Shown here: positions 1 to 7,381 of the stretch, one piece after another
Numbering within the stretch: position 1 is the stretch's first letter
How the letters are laid out: each line of letters opens with the position of its first letter
Assembly: GCA_019690055.1 (NCBI GenBank)
Contig: JADGGF010000045.1
Coordinates: 1 to 15,459 of the forward strand
Source of the DNA: Micromonosporaceae bacterium
GTDB lineage: Bacteria; Actinomycetota; Actinomycetes; Mycobacteriales; Micromonosporaceae
DNA: 15,459 nt
Reading direction: 5' to 3'
Position numbers and translations under genes: made by a program
Notes under the pieces: model-generated
Told to the model about the DNA's origin: nothing
The model's input: the letters and a program-made list of their open reading frames with translations, nothing else
The model's database searches: none

Positions 1-10
1 CGGCAGGGTC

Positions 11-29
11 AGTTGTGTATAAGTGTCAG
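11..29. other. Tn5 outer/mosaic-end-like 19-mer at window edge
   Basis: The 19 bases AGTTGTGTATAAGTGTCAG match the Tn5 outer end (ACTTGTGTATAAGAGTCAG) at 17 of 19 positions and the hyperactive mosaic end used in tagmentation libraries (AGATGTGTATAAGAGACAG) at 16 of 19, with no gaps. It is AT-rich in a very GC-rich window and contains an in-frame TAA (20-22) just where a lipoprotein signal peptide and lipobox should be encoded. The matches are read directly from the sequence and the end sequences are recalled. That this is adapter residue at a contig end, rather than a biological transposon end, is inference. Confidence 0.5.
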
Positions 30-886
30 GGTCGGGTGGGGGGACCGACGGCCGGCTGTCGATCGTGGCCGGGTTCTACCCCCTGCAGTTCGTGGCCGAG
101 CGCATCGGTGGGGAGCGCGTCCGGACGACCGCCCTGACGCAGCCGGGTGCCGAGCCGCACGACCTCGAGCTGTCCCCCCGCCAGGTCGCCGAGCTGTCCA
201 CGGCCAGCCTGGTGCTCTACCTGCACGGCTTTCAGCCGGCCGTCGACGAGGCGGTGCAGCAGGCGGACGTCACCGCGCTGGACGTGGCGACGCTGGTGCC
301 CCTGCTGACGACGGATCACGACCGCGGGGCGGGTGAGGCCGAGGAGCACGGAGCCGCTGAGCGGGCCCGCGACCCGCATGTCTGGCTCGATCCGACTCGG
401 CTCGCCACGATCGCCGACGCGGTGGCCACGACGCTGGCCGAGCTCGACCCCGACGGGGCGACCGGCTACCAGGAGCGGGCCGCCGGCTTGCGCGCCGACC
501 TGACCGCCCTCGACCGCGAGTTCGCCGATGGGCTGCGCGACTGTGCCCGCCGCGAGATCGTGGTGAGCCATGCGGCCTTCGGCTACCTCGCCGACCGGTA
601 CGACCTGCGCCAGATCCCGATCACCGGGCTGGCCCCCGACACCGAGCCCACCCCGGGTGAGCTGGCCGCGGCGGTGGACGCGGCCCGGGCAGTCGGGGCA
701 ACGACGATCTTCTTCGAGACCCTGATCAGCCCAGCCGTGGCGCAGACGGTGGCGGACGCGGTCGGCGCCGACGCGGCCGTCCTCGATCCGATCGAGGGCC
801 TCGCGCCGGGCGCCGCAGGCGACTACCTCTCCGTAATGCGCGCCAACCTCGCCGCCCTTCGACCCGCGCTCGGGTGCTCCCGATGA
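23..886 (+). CDS. znuA: Metal ABC transporter substrate-binding lipoprotein, 5'-truncated (ZnuA/cluster A-I family)
   Basis: This is a periplasmic-type binding protein that captures Zn(II) or Mn(II) for the ABC importer encoded next to it. The visible 287 codons begin with a Gly/Ser linker and then the typical IVAGFYPLQFVAERIGG opening. Probable metal ligands, counted from the GTG at 23, are His46 (GAEPHDLELSP), His119 (DPHVWLDP), His183 (VVSHAAFGYL) and Asp255 (VLDPIEGL), the usual set for the family. A short acidic loop with a few histidines (about residues 97-109) sits where ZnuA proteins carry a His-rich loop. No signal peptide or lipobox is present: a stop codon at 20-22 lies directly upstream, inside a Tn5-end-like sequence. 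The GTG at 23 is therefore probably not the true start and the gene is cut by the window edge. Its stop overlaps the ATPase start (ATGA). Zinc versus manganese cannot be decided. Confidence 0.85.
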   Translation: MSGSGGGTDGRLSIVAGFYPLQFVAERIGGERVRTTALTQPGAEPHDLELSPRQVAELSTASLVLYLHGFQPAVDEAVQQADVTALDVATLVPLLTTDHDRGAGEAEEHGAAERARDPHVWLDPTRLATIADAVATTLAELDPDGATGYQERAAGLRADLTALDREFADGLRDCARREIVVSHAAFGYLADRYDLRQIPITGLAPDTEPTPGELAAAVDAARAVGATTIFFETLISPAVAQTVADAVGADAAVLDPIEGLAPGAAGDYLSVMRANLAALRPALGCSR

Positions 887-1689
887 GCCCCGCTGACACA
901 CCGGTCATCGACAGACCGGGGGTACCAGTCGTCGACGTGCGGGGGGCGACGGTGGCCTACGAGCGCACGCCGGTGCTGACCGGGGTCGACCTGCGGGTGT
1001 CGGCCGGCGAGGTGGTCGCGATCCTGGGCCCCAACGGTTCCGGCAAATCCACGCTCGTCAAGGCGATCCTCGGCCTGGCCCCGCTGGTCGCCGGGTCGGT
1101 GGCGCTGTTCGGGGCGACCGGATCGGGCGTCCGCCGGCACCGGCACCGCATCGGCTACGTTCCCCAGCGGCTCGGCGCGGGCTCGGGCGTGCCGGCGACC
1201 GTCGGCGAGGTCGTGGCCGCGGGACGGCTGGCGCGGCGCGGGCTGCGGCCACCCCGCCCGGCCGACCGGGACGCGGTTGCCCGGGCGATCGCGGCGGTCG
1301 GCCTGACGCGGCGGGCGGACGACCCGGTGTCCGCGCTCTCCGGCGGACAACAGCAGCGCGTGCTGATCGCGCGGGCCCTGGCCGCCGAACCGGACCTGCT
1401 CGTGCTCGACGAGCCAACGGCCGGCGTCGATGCCACCAGCCAGGACGCCTTCGCCGACGCCCTGCGCTCCTTCGTCTCCGGCGGCGGCACGGTGCTGCTG
1501 GTGGCCCATGAGCTGGGCCCGCTGCAGCCGCTGGTGACCCGGGCGATCGTCATCCACAGTGGACGCGTTGCCCACGACGGTGCCGTGCCCGAGCCGACCG
1601 GGTACCATGCCCTGCCCGGACACGAACACGTGCACCCTCATGCCCGCACCGACCGAACCGGGATCTGGGGCCCGGGCTGGGATCAGTAG
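883..1689 (+). CDS. znuC: Metal ABC transporter ATP-binding protein (ZnuC-like)
   Basis: This is the cytoplasmic ATPase that powers metal import with the adjacent permease; 268 residues, normal for the family. All ABC motifs are visible: Walker A GPNGSGKST (49-57), a Q-loop in YVPQR, the signature LSGGQQQR, Walker B LLVLDEP and the H-loop histidine in VAHEL. I chose the ATG at 883 because it overlaps the upstream stop as ATGA, the usual coupling within operons. A GTG at 874 is possible but has no clear ribosome binding site. The C-terminal tail is rich in histidine (His242, 247, 249, 251, 253), suggesting metal sensing or storage. The family assignment is sure. The substrate is inferred from the partner genes and this tail. 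Confidence 0.93.
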   Translation: MSPADTPVIDRPGVPVVDVRGATVAYERTPVLTGVDLRVSAGEVVAILGPNGSGKSTLVKAILGLAPLVAGSVALFGATGSGVRRHRHRIGYVPQRLGAGSGVPATVGEVVAAGRLARRGLRPPRPADRDAVARAIAAVGLTRRADDPVSALSGGQQQRVLIARALAAEPDLLVLDEPTAGVDATSQDAFADALRSFVSGGGTVLLVAHELGPLQPLVTRAIVIHSGRVAHDGAVPEPTGYHALPGHEHVHPHARTDRTGIWGPGWDQ

Positions 1690-1697
1690 ACACACAC

Positions 1698-2534
1698 ATG
1701 GAAATCTTCGAGTACGCTTTCATGCAGCGCGCCCTGCTCGGTGCGCTCATCACCGGCCTGATCGCCCCCGCGCTGGGCATCTACCTCGTCCAGCGACGGA
1801 TGGCGCTGATCGGGGACGGCATCGGCCACATCGCGCTCACCGGCGTGGGGCTGGGCCTGCTCACCGGCAGCGCCCCGGTGCTGACCGCGGTGGTCGTGGC
1901 CGCGGCCGGCGCGGTCGCCGTCGAGCTCGTCCGCCAACGGGGCCGCGCCTCGGGGGACATCGCGCTGGCCCTGCTCTTCTACGGCGGCATCTCGGGCGGT
2001 GTCTTCCTCGTGGCCCTCTCCTCGGGGCGTACGAACGCCAACCTCACGGCCTACCTGTTCGGCTCGCCGCTGACCACGACCGGCCCGGACCTCGCGGTCA
2101 TGGCCGTCCTCGGCGGCCTCGTGCTCGCGGTGACCCTGCTGCTGCGGCCGTGGCTGTTCGCGATCTGCCACGACGAGGAGTACGCCCACGTGGCCGGCCT
2201 GCCGGTCCGGGCGCTGAACCTGCTGCTCGCGGTCACCACGGCGGTGACGGTCACGGTGGCGATGCGCGCGGTCGGGCTGCTGCTGGTCAGCGCGCTCATG
2301 GTCGTCCCGGTCGCCACCGCCCAACTCGTCACGCGCGGCTTCCGGTCGACCATGTACCTGGCCATGGCGATCGGCGTGCTCGCCTCGGCGCTGGGCGTCG
2401 GGATCGCCGGCGTCTACGACACCGCCCCCGGCGCCACGGTCATCCTCGTCGCCATCGCCACCTTCGCCCTGCTCGCCACCGGCCTCGGGGCCGTCCGCGG
2501 CTGGCGCCGACGCCGCACCGCTGCGGGGACCTGA
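1698..2534 (+). CDS. znuB: Metal ABC transporter permease (ABC-3 family, ZnuB-like)
   Basis: This 278-residue integral membrane protein forms the channel of the Zn/Mn importer. The opening MEIFEYAFMQRALLGALITGLIAPALGIYLVQRRMALIGDGIGHIALTGVG (interrupted here only by reading) is typical of the ABC-3 permease family: a first helix, then the R-R-M-A-L-I-G-D-G-I-H-A-type loop. About eight hydrophobic segments follow, ending in a basic cytoplasmic tail (WRRRRTAAGT). It starts 8 bp after the ATPase stop with no good Shine-Dalgarno sequence, so translation is probably coupled. No Fur/Zur-type regulator gene follows, although one often accompanies such operons. Any Zur box would lie upstream of the window. 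Confidence 0.92.
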   Translation: MEIFEYAFMQRALLGALITGLIAPALGIYLVQRRMALIGDGIGHIALTGVGLGLLTGSAPVLTAVVVAAAGAVAVELVRQRGRASGDIALALLFYGGISGGVFLVALSSGRTNANLTAYLFGSPLTTTGPDLAVMAVLGGLVLAVTLLLRPWLFAICHDEEYAHVAGLPVRALNLLLAVTTAVTVTVAMRAVGLLLVSALMVVPVATAQLVTRGFRSTMYLAMAIGVLASALGVGIAGVYDTAPGATVILVAIATFALLATGLGAVRGWRRRRTAAGT

Positions 2535-2545
2535 GGTCCGGGACC
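2527..2545 (+). terminator. Short alternating stem-loops at the znuB stop
   Basis: The stretch reads GGACC-TGA-GGTCC-G-GGACC. The central GGTCC can pair with the copy on either side, and the first loop is the stop codon itself. The stems are only 5 bp and no T-run follows, so a terminator role is weakly supported. The following gap to gpmA (2546-2628) has three ACCGAGG copies but no clear promoter. Confidence 0.25.
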
Positions 2546-2628
2546 GAGGCCGGACGCGGGCGGCCGGGACAGGCACCGAGGGCCGGGGCAGGACGCGGGT
2601 GACCGAGGGCGTACGCGAGGATGGATGC

Positions 2629-3381
2629 ATGAGTCTGGGCACCCTCGTGCTGCTCCGCCACGGCGAGAGCGAGTGGAACGCGAAGAACCTCTTCACCGGC
2701 TGGGTCGACGTTGACCTCTCCGAGAAGGGCGAGGCCGAGGCCCGCGCGGGCGGTCGACTGCTCCGCGAGCACGGACTGCTGCCCGACATTGCCCACACGT
2801 CGGTCCTGCGCCGCAGCATCCGCACGTGCGAGCTCGCCCTCAACGAGGCCGACCGGCACTGGATCCCGGTCCGCCGGTCCTGGCGGCTCAACGAGCGTCA
2901 CTACGGTGCCCTGCAGGGCAAGAACAAGAAGCAGACGCTGGAGGCGTACGGCGAGGAGCAGTTCATGCTCTGGCGCCGGTCGTACGACGTCCCACCGCCG
3001 CCCATCGCGGACGACGACGAGTACGCCCAGACCGGCGACCCCCGCTACGCCAGCCTGGCCCCGGAGCTGATGCCGCGCACGGAGTGCCTCAAGGACGTGC
3101 TGGCCCGGGTGCTGCCGTACTGGTACGACGTGATCCTGCCCGACCTGCGCACCGGTGCCACAGTGCTGATCGCGGCCCACGGCAACTCCCTGCGCGCCCT
3201 GGTGAAGCATCTCGACCGGATCTCCGACGCCGACATCGCCGCGCTGAACATCCCGACCGGGATGCCGCTGCGCTACGACCTCGACCCGACCACGCTGCGT
3301 CCACTGGTCCCGGGCGGCACCTACCTCGATCCCGAGGCCGCCGCCGAGGCCGCCGCCGCCGTCGCCAACCAGGGCCGATAG
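2629..3381 (+). CDS. gpmA: 2,3-bisphosphoglycerate-dependent phosphoglycerate mutase
   Basis: The enzyme interconverts 3-phosphoglycerate and 2-phosphoglycerate in glycolysis and gluconeogenesis. The 250-residue product has the family's length. It contains the phosphohistidine motif LLRHGESEWN (His11), the FTGW-D-LS-KG-EA loop, the catalytic acid region LNERHYGALQG (Glu89), the substrate segment KNKKQTLEAYGEEQ and the second active-site histidine in AAHGNSLRA (His184). I chose the ATG at 2629 because GAGG (2617-2620) stands 8 bp upstream and the protein then starts at the usual place. A GTG at 2599 would add ten residues without conserved character. In mycobacteria gpm1 lies close to mshA and the YbjN-like gene. 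Here it is separated from them by an MFS gene and an SDR gene. Confidence 0.96.
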   Translation: MSLGTLVLLRHGESEWNAKNLFTGWVDVDLSEKGEAEARAGGRLLREHGLLPDIAHTSVLRRSIRTCELALNEADRHWIPVRRSWRLNERHYGALQGKNKKQTLEAYGEEQFMLWRRSYDVPPPPIADDDEYAQTGDPRYASLAPELMPRTECLKDVLARVLPYWYDVILPDLRTGATVLIAAHGNSLRALVKHLDRISDADIAALNIPTGMPLRYDLDPTTLRPLVPGGTYLDPEAAAEAAAAVANQGR

Positions 3382-3396
3382 TCGGGGCCGGGCGGC

Positions 3397-3413
3397 GGCC
3401 GCGGAGCGCGGCC
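3397..3413 (+). terminator. Perfect 7-bp GC stem-loop after gpmA
   Basis: GGCCGCG and CGCGGCC form a perfect 7-bp stem around a GAG loop, 15 bp after the gpmA stop. No T-tract follows, as is common for actinomycete terminators. The next gene appears to have its own promoter, which fits transcription ending here. Confidence 0.45.
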
Positions 3414-3431
3414 AGGCCGGGGCGCCAGTAA

Positions 3432-3472
3432 TTGGCTATCGAGCTGTCGCACCTTACAAGTAGGTTGCCAGG
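3432..3472 (+). promoter_or_regulatory. Putative promoter of the MFS gene, possibly leaderless
   Basis: This AT-richer patch precedes the GTG at 3473. TAGGTT (3461-3466) fits the actinobacterial -10 pattern TANNNT, and its position places the predicted transcription start on the GTG itself, as in leaderless mRNAs. An alternative is TTGGCT (3432-3437), 17 bp, then TACAAG (3455-3460). No convincing Shine-Dalgarno sequence is seen. Confidence 0.35.
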
Positions 3473-4741
3473 GTGCGAACGATCAGTCGATGGCTCCAGG
3501 AGACGGCGGGCGGGCTCCCGCGCCAGTACTGGTACCTGTGGTGCACCACGCTCATCAATCGGGTGGGCTCGTTCGTCGTCGTCGTGCTGGCGATCTACCT
3601 CACCAGTGAGCGCGGTTTGTCAGAGGCGTTCGCCGGCCTCGTGATCGGGCTGTGGGGCGCCGGTGGAGCGGTGGGCACAACGGTCGGCGGCGTGCTCGCC
3701 GACCGCTGGGGGCGCAAGCCGACGCTGCTGGCCGCCCTATGGGGCGCGGCGGCCCTGTTGGTCGTCCTGGGTCTCATGCGCGGCCCCGTCGCGATCGCGA
3801 TCTCCGCCCTGCTGCTCGGGGCCGCGGCCGAGGCCGCCCGTCCGGCGATTTCGGCCCTCATGGTGGACATCGTGCCCGCGTCCGACCGAGCCCGGGCGTA
3901 CTCGCTGCACTACTGGGTGATCAACGTCGGCTTCGCGTTCGCGGCCACGGCCGCCGGCTTCGTGGCCGGGGTCGAACCCATGCTGCTGTTTCTCGTCGAC
4001 GCGGCCACGACGGCGGCGGCCGCCCTGTGGGCGGCCTGGGTGATCAGAGAGCCCGTGCGGCCACACACCGCCGCCGTTCCAACCGGCACCGGCCTCTCCA
4101 CTGGGGACAACAGCCTGATCGCGGTGCTGCGGGACCGGGTTTTCCTCGTGTTCGTCGGCGCGAACCTGCTCATCGCCTTTGTGTTCTTGCAGCACACCTC
4201 GACCCTGCCGCTGTCGATGACCCGCGACGGCCTGTCTCCCTCGGCGTTCGGCTCGGTCATCGCCCTCAACGGCGTGCTCATCGTCGCCGGGCAGTTCTTC
4301 GTCACCTGGGTGCTGCGCCGGCTCGACCCCACGATCGCGCTCGTGATCGCGTCCATCACGGTGGGCATCGGGTTCGGCCTGACCACGTTCGCGGCCACGC
4401 CCCTCTTCTACGCCATCACCGTGCTGATCTGGACCGTCGGCGAGATGTTCCAGGCCCCCTCCAACGCCACCACCGTCGCGGCGCTCGCCCCGGCGCATCT
4501 GCGCGGGCGTTACCAGGGGGTCTTCGGGTTGTCCTGGGCAGTGGCGAGCTTCCTCGCCCCGTTGCTAGGCGGCGCCGTGTTGCAGTACGGCGGTAAAGCT
4601 GCCCTCTGGCTCGGGTGTCTCGGCCTGGCGCTGGCCGCCGCCACGATCCACCTGCTCGCCCGCGCCAGCCGGGACCGGCGGGTCACGCAGCTCGCCGCCG
4701 CCGAGTCCGCCCCCACCTTGGTCGCGGCCGCGCACTCCTGA
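3473..4741 (+). CDS. MFS transporter (probable multidrug-type exporter)
   Basis: This 422-residue Major Facilitator Superfamily protein has about 12 hydrophobic segments in two halves, separated by a hydrophilic linker near residues 185-220. The hallmark loop between helices 2 and 3 is present (GVLADRWGRKP, about residues 72-82). A motif-C-like region (ALHYW-type YSLHYWVINVGFAFAATAAG) sits in the fifth helix area, as in proton-driven antiporters. The overall look resembles the MdtH/drug exporter branch, but the substrate cannot be inferred. The GTG at 3473 is preceded by a -10-like hexamer rather than a ribosome binding site. The gene is likely a single transcription unit that converges with the SDR gene. 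Confidence 0.88.
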   Translation: MRTISRWLQETAGGLPRQYWYLWCTTLINRVGSFVVVVLAIYLTSERGLSEAFAGLVIGLWGAGGAVGTTVGGVLADRWGRKPTLLAALWGAAALLVVLGLMRGPVAIAISALLLGAAAEAARPAISALMVDIVPASDRARAYSLHYWVINVGFAFAATAAGFVAGVEPMLLFLVDAATTAAAALWAAWVIREPVRPHTAAVPTGTGLSTGDNSLIAVLRDRVFLVFVGANLLIAFVFLQHTSTLPLSMTRDGLSPSAFGSVIALNGVLIVAGQFFVTWVLRRLDPTIALVIASITVGIGFGLTTFAATPLFYAITVLIWTVGEMFQAPSNATTVAALAPAHLRGRYQGVFGLSWAVASFLAPLLGGAVLQYGGKAALWLGCLGLALAAATIHLLARASRDRRVTQLAAAESAPTLVAAAHS

Positions 4742-4795
4742 CCTCCGTTGGGGTCCTGGCGGCCGGTGACCTCCGTTGTGGCCCTGACGGCCGGC
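4740..4795. repeat. Tandem pair of 28-bp imperfect direct repeats
   Basis: Two adjacent 28-bp units (4740-4767 and 4768-4795) agree at 24 of 28 positions; each begins GACCTCCGTTG. The first overlaps the MFS stop codon. They fill most of the 82-bp gap between two convergent genes. No inverted symmetry typical of a terminator is evident. The role is unknown. Confidence 0.7.
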
Positions 4796-4823
4796 GACGA
4801 GGGTGACCGGAGCGGGTGGCCGC

Positions 4824-5666
4824 TCAGGTGACCCGGTGGACCTTGTGCTGGGCGGCCTGGGCGAGCGGGCGGACGACCAGGCGGTCGATGTTCACGTGGT
4901 GCGGTCGGGAGACCACCCACGAGATGATGTCGGCGATGTCCTCGGCGACGAGCGGATCGGGCACGCCAGCGTAGACCGCGGCCGCCCGGTCGGCGTCCCC
5001 GCCGAAGCGGACCAGGGAGAACTCCTCGGTGCGGACCATCCCGGGATCGATCTCCACCACCCGGATCGGCCGCCCGCACAGCTCCAGGCGCAGCGTCTCG
5101 GCCACCGCGGTCTGCGCGTGCTTGGCCGCCGTGTAGCCTCCCCCGCCCTCGTAGACGACGAGCCCGGCGGTCGAGCTGATCACGACGATCGTGCCGCGGC
5201 CGGACTCCAGATCGGGCAGCAGCGCGCTCGTGACCCGTACGGTTCCGAGCACGTTCACGTCGTACATCCGCTGCCAGTCGGCGATCTTCGCCGACTCGAT
5301 CGGGTCGAGACCGTACGCGCCGCCGGCGTTGTTGACCAGCACGGCCACCCGCCCGCCGATGGCCCGCACCGCTGTGGCGAGCCGGGCCACGTCCGCGTCG
5401 ACGGTGATGTCGCAGGTCACGGGCGTGACCTGCCCCTCGGGCACGGAACGGGCGAGCTCCTCGAGGCGGCCGGTGCGGCGGGCGGCGGCGACCACGTGGA
5501 ACCCGTCGGCGGCCAGCCGTTTGGCCGTCGCGGCTCCGATCCCGCTCGACGCGCCGGTCACCACCGCGATCGGTCGGTCGGGTGCGTTCGCCGTCTCCCG
5601 TCCTCCGGCGGCCGCGGTCGCGCTGCTCGCGCTGGGCACCGGGCCGTCGCTGGCCGACTCGCTCAT
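4824..5666 (-). CDS. Short-chain dehydrogenase/reductase (Rv0484c-like SDR)
   Basis: This is a classical SDR with an NAD(P)-binding Rossmann fold; 280 residues. The cofactor motif TGASSGIG (37-44), the structural NNAG (112-115), the catalytic serine region VISS (164-165) and the Y-x3-K pair (Tyr178, Lys182 in YTAAK) are all present, so it should be active. AARR after the second strand suggests NADP(H) preference. The first about 30 residues are an Ala/Ser/Gly-rich extension outside the fold. The ATG at 5666 is chosen because GAGGG lies 10 bp upstream on that strand. A GTG at 5675 is an alternative but has the GAGGG too close. The gene is divergent from mshA, an arrangement also known in mycobacteria, where its substrate is unassigned. 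Confidence 0.9.
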   Translation of the reverse strand: MSESASDGPVPSASSATAAAGGRETANAPDRPIAVVTGASSGIGAATAKRLAADGFHVVAAARRTGRLEELARSVPEGQVTPVTCDITVDADVARLATAVRAIGGRVAVLVNNAGGAYGLDPIESAKIADWQRMYDVNVLGTVRVTSALLPDLESGRGTIVVISSTAGLVVYEGGGGYTAAKHAQTAVAETLRLELCGRPIRVVEIDPGMVRTEEFSLVRFGGDADRAAAVYAGVPDPLVAEDIADIISWVVSRPHHVNIDRLVVRPLAQAAQHKVHRVT

Positions 5667-5808
5667 CGTGCTCACGCCCTCGATGGTCGCATGTCCCGAT
5701 CTTGGTCGCACGCGATGGCGGGTCCGTGTCAGCCCGGCGTGCAACTCGGGGAAGATGGTCTACTAGCCCACGGTTGTTACGGGCGCAGCGGTTGAGAGTT
5801 TCTCCGGC

Positions 5809-5862
5809 GGCACGAGGGAGCATCGCAGCGAGCGTGCAAGTGAGGAGCGGACTGAGCGTGCC
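5809..5862 (+). repeat. Copy A of a dispersed repeat element, flanked by inverted repeats
   Basis: The 37-bp core (5816-5852) shares its first 17 bases (GGGAGCATCGCAGCGAG) and last 11 bases (GAGGAGCGGAC) exactly with a second copy at 11249-11284. Only the middle 8-9 bases differ. GGCACG (5809-5814) and CGTGCC (5857-5862) flank the core as inverted repeats. The element lies in the mshA leader, about 100 bp before the start codon. Confidence 0.8.
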
Positions 5863-5946
5863 GGCGGAACAGGAATTCTCGCGATCACCCTGGGCGCGCG
5901 GCCGTACGGTCGGTGCCCGACGGATGCCGGAGATGCCTGACGGTTC

Positions 5947-5956
5947 GGGGAAGGGG
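5947..5956 (+). promoter_or_regulatory. mshA: Ribosome binding site that decides the mshA start
   Basis: GGGGAAGGGG ends 6 bp before the GTG at 5963 and is the best Shine-Dalgarno match in the region. It favours that GTG over the ATGs at 5924 and 5933, which have no comparable site. Confidence 0.55.
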
Positions 5957-5962
5957 TGGGGT

Positions 5963-7381
5963 GTGGCTCCCACGACGAACGGTCTGCAGGGCACTGCCGT
6001 CGTTCTACCCGCCGCGGCCTGGGAGCCCGACCTCCCGCGACCGCCCCGCCAGCGGCCGGTTCGCCGGGTGGCGGTGCTGTCGGTCCACACATCGCCGCTG
6101 GACCAGCCCGGGACGGGTGACGCCGGCGGCATGAACGTCTACATCGTCGAGGTCAGTCGCCGGCTGGCCGACCTCGGCGTCGAGGTGGAGATCTTCACCC
6201 GGGCGACATCGCGCGAGCAGCCGCCATCGGTCGAGATGTATCCGGGCGTGACCGTCCGGCACGTCACCTGTGGCCCGCTGGAGGCGCTGCCCAAGGAGGA
6301 CCTGCCCGCGCAGCTGTGCGCCTTCACGCACGGCGTGCTGCTGGCCGAAGCGGAGCGACCCCCGGGCGCCTACGATGTCATCCATTCGCATTACTGGCTG
6401 TCCGGGCAGGTCGGCTGGTTGGCCAAGCAGCGGTGGGGCGTTCCTCTCGTCCACAGTGCACACACGCTGGCCAAGGTCAAGAACGCCTCGCTGGCCGCGG
6501 GCGACCGTCCCGAGCCACGTGCCCGCATCATCGGCGAGGAGCAGGTCACGGCCGCCGCCGACCGGCTCATCGCGAGCACCCCGATCGAGGCCCGCGACCT
6601 GGTCGAGCGGTACGGCGCCGAACCCGAACGCGTCTCGGTCGTGGAGCCCGGCGTCGACCTGGACCTGTTCACGCCACCGAAGCCGGATACCGTGGCGGCG
6701 GAGCGAACCGCAGCCCGGCACCGACTCGGGCTGCCCACTGATGGGCTCATCGTCGCCTTCATCGGACGCATTCAGCCATTGAAGGCTCCTGACATTCTGC
6801 TGCGCGCGGCGGCCGAGCTGCGCCGCACCGACCCGCAGCTCGCCACCACCGTCACCACGGTCATCGTCGGCGGCCCGAGCGGAAGCGGGCTGGACCGCCC
6901 GACCGCCCTGATCGATCTCGCCGCGTCCCTGCGGCTGTCGGACTCCGTCCGGTTCCTGCCACCGCTGCCGCGGGCGCGGCTCGCCGACCTGTACCGGGCG
7001 GCGGACCTCGTGGCTGTCCCGAGCCACAACGAGTCGTTCGGTCTCGTCGCGCTCGAAGCCCAGGCCTGCGGGACCCCGGTTGTGGCGGCCGCGGTCGGTG
7101 GGCTGGTGGCGGCGGTCCGTGACGGGGTGTCGGGGCGCCTCGTGGCCGGTCACGACCCGGCGGTCTGGGCCCAGGTTCTGCGCGATCTGCTCGCCTCACC
7201 GACCCGCCGGGCCCAGTTGTCGGCCGGTGCCATCGAACACGCTCGCGGCTTCTCGTGGGATCGCACCGCCAGCGGTCTGCTGGCCGCCTACCGATCCGCG
7301 GTCGCCGACCACCAGGCCACGACGCTGCGCGAGTTGGGCCTCCTCCGGTCCGGCGCGACCCTGAACGGGGCGCTGCCATGA
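5963..7381 (+). CDS. mshA: D-inositol-3-phosphate glycosyltransferase MshA
   Basis: MshA catalyses the first committed step of mycothiol synthesis: transfer of GlcNAc from UDP-GlcNAc to 1D-myo-inositol 3-phosphate, in the cytoplasm. It is a GT4 (GT-B fold) enzyme of 472 residues, close to the usual 430-480. The N-terminal domain shows HTSPLDQPGTGDAGGMNVY (42-60), the EIFTRAT strand and the near-invariant HSHYWLSGQVGW block. The C-terminal domain shows GRIQPLKAPDILLRAA (near 267) and the donor-binding E-x7-E region NESFGLVALEAQACGTPVVA (near 355). The GTG at 5963 has a strong ribosome binding site. The stop overlaps the next ATG (ATGA), so the YbjN-like gene is cotranslated. The assignment is sure; the start is fairly sure. 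Confidence 0.95.
   Translation: MAPTTNGLQGTAVVLPAAAWEPDLPRPPRQRPVRRVAVLSVHTSPLDQPGTGDAGGMNVYIVEVSRRLADLGVEVEIFTRATSREQPPSVEMYPGVTVRHVTCGPLEALPKEDLPAQLCAFTHGVLLAEAERPPGAYDVIHSHYWLSGQVGWLAKQRWGVPLVHSAHTLAKVKNASLAAGDRPEPRARIIGEEQVTAAADRLIASTPIEARDLVERYGAEPERVSVVEPGVDLDLFTPPKPDTVAAERTAARHRLGLPTDGLIVAFIGRIQPLKAPDILLRAAAELRRTDPQLATTVTTVIVGGPSGSGLDRPTALIDLAASLRLSDSVRFLPPLPRARLADLYRAADLVAVPSHNESFGLVALEAQACGTPVVAAAVGGLVAAVRDGVSGRLVAGHDPAVWAQVLRDLLASPTRRAQLSAGAIEHARGFSWDRTASGLLAAYRSAVADHQATTLRELGLLRSGATLNGALP

Larger units (their letters stand above)
5667..5962. promoter_or_regulatory. Divergent SDR/mshA intergenic region
   Basis: This 296-bp gap must hold the promoters of both the SDR gene (leftward) and mshA (rightward). 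I could not fix a convincing -35/-10 pair. Visible landmarks are a repeat element (5816-5852) framed by GGCACG/CGTGCC inverted repeats, and the mshA ribosome binding site. A reading frame is open from 5582 into mshA, but its early part has no homology that I recognise and overlaps the SDR gene. Confidence 0.5.

Noticed and set aside
2599..2628. GTG start ten codons upstream for gpmA
   Set aside because: The added residues are not family-like, and GAGG is ideally spaced for the ATG at 2629.
5582..5962. Upstream extension of the mshA reading frame (about 127 extra codons)
   Set aside because: It overlaps the divergent SDR gene, has no recognisable MshA sequence and lacks a ribosome binding site. 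The GTG at 5963 has a strong one and gives the normal length.
4510..6132. Long antisense and alternative-frame ORFs, such as the 540-codon minus-strand frame here and the long frames opposite the zinc, MFS and purine genes
   Set aside because: They are shadows created by high GC. They are Arg/Gly/Pro-rich, lack domain motifs and overlap clearly conserved genes.
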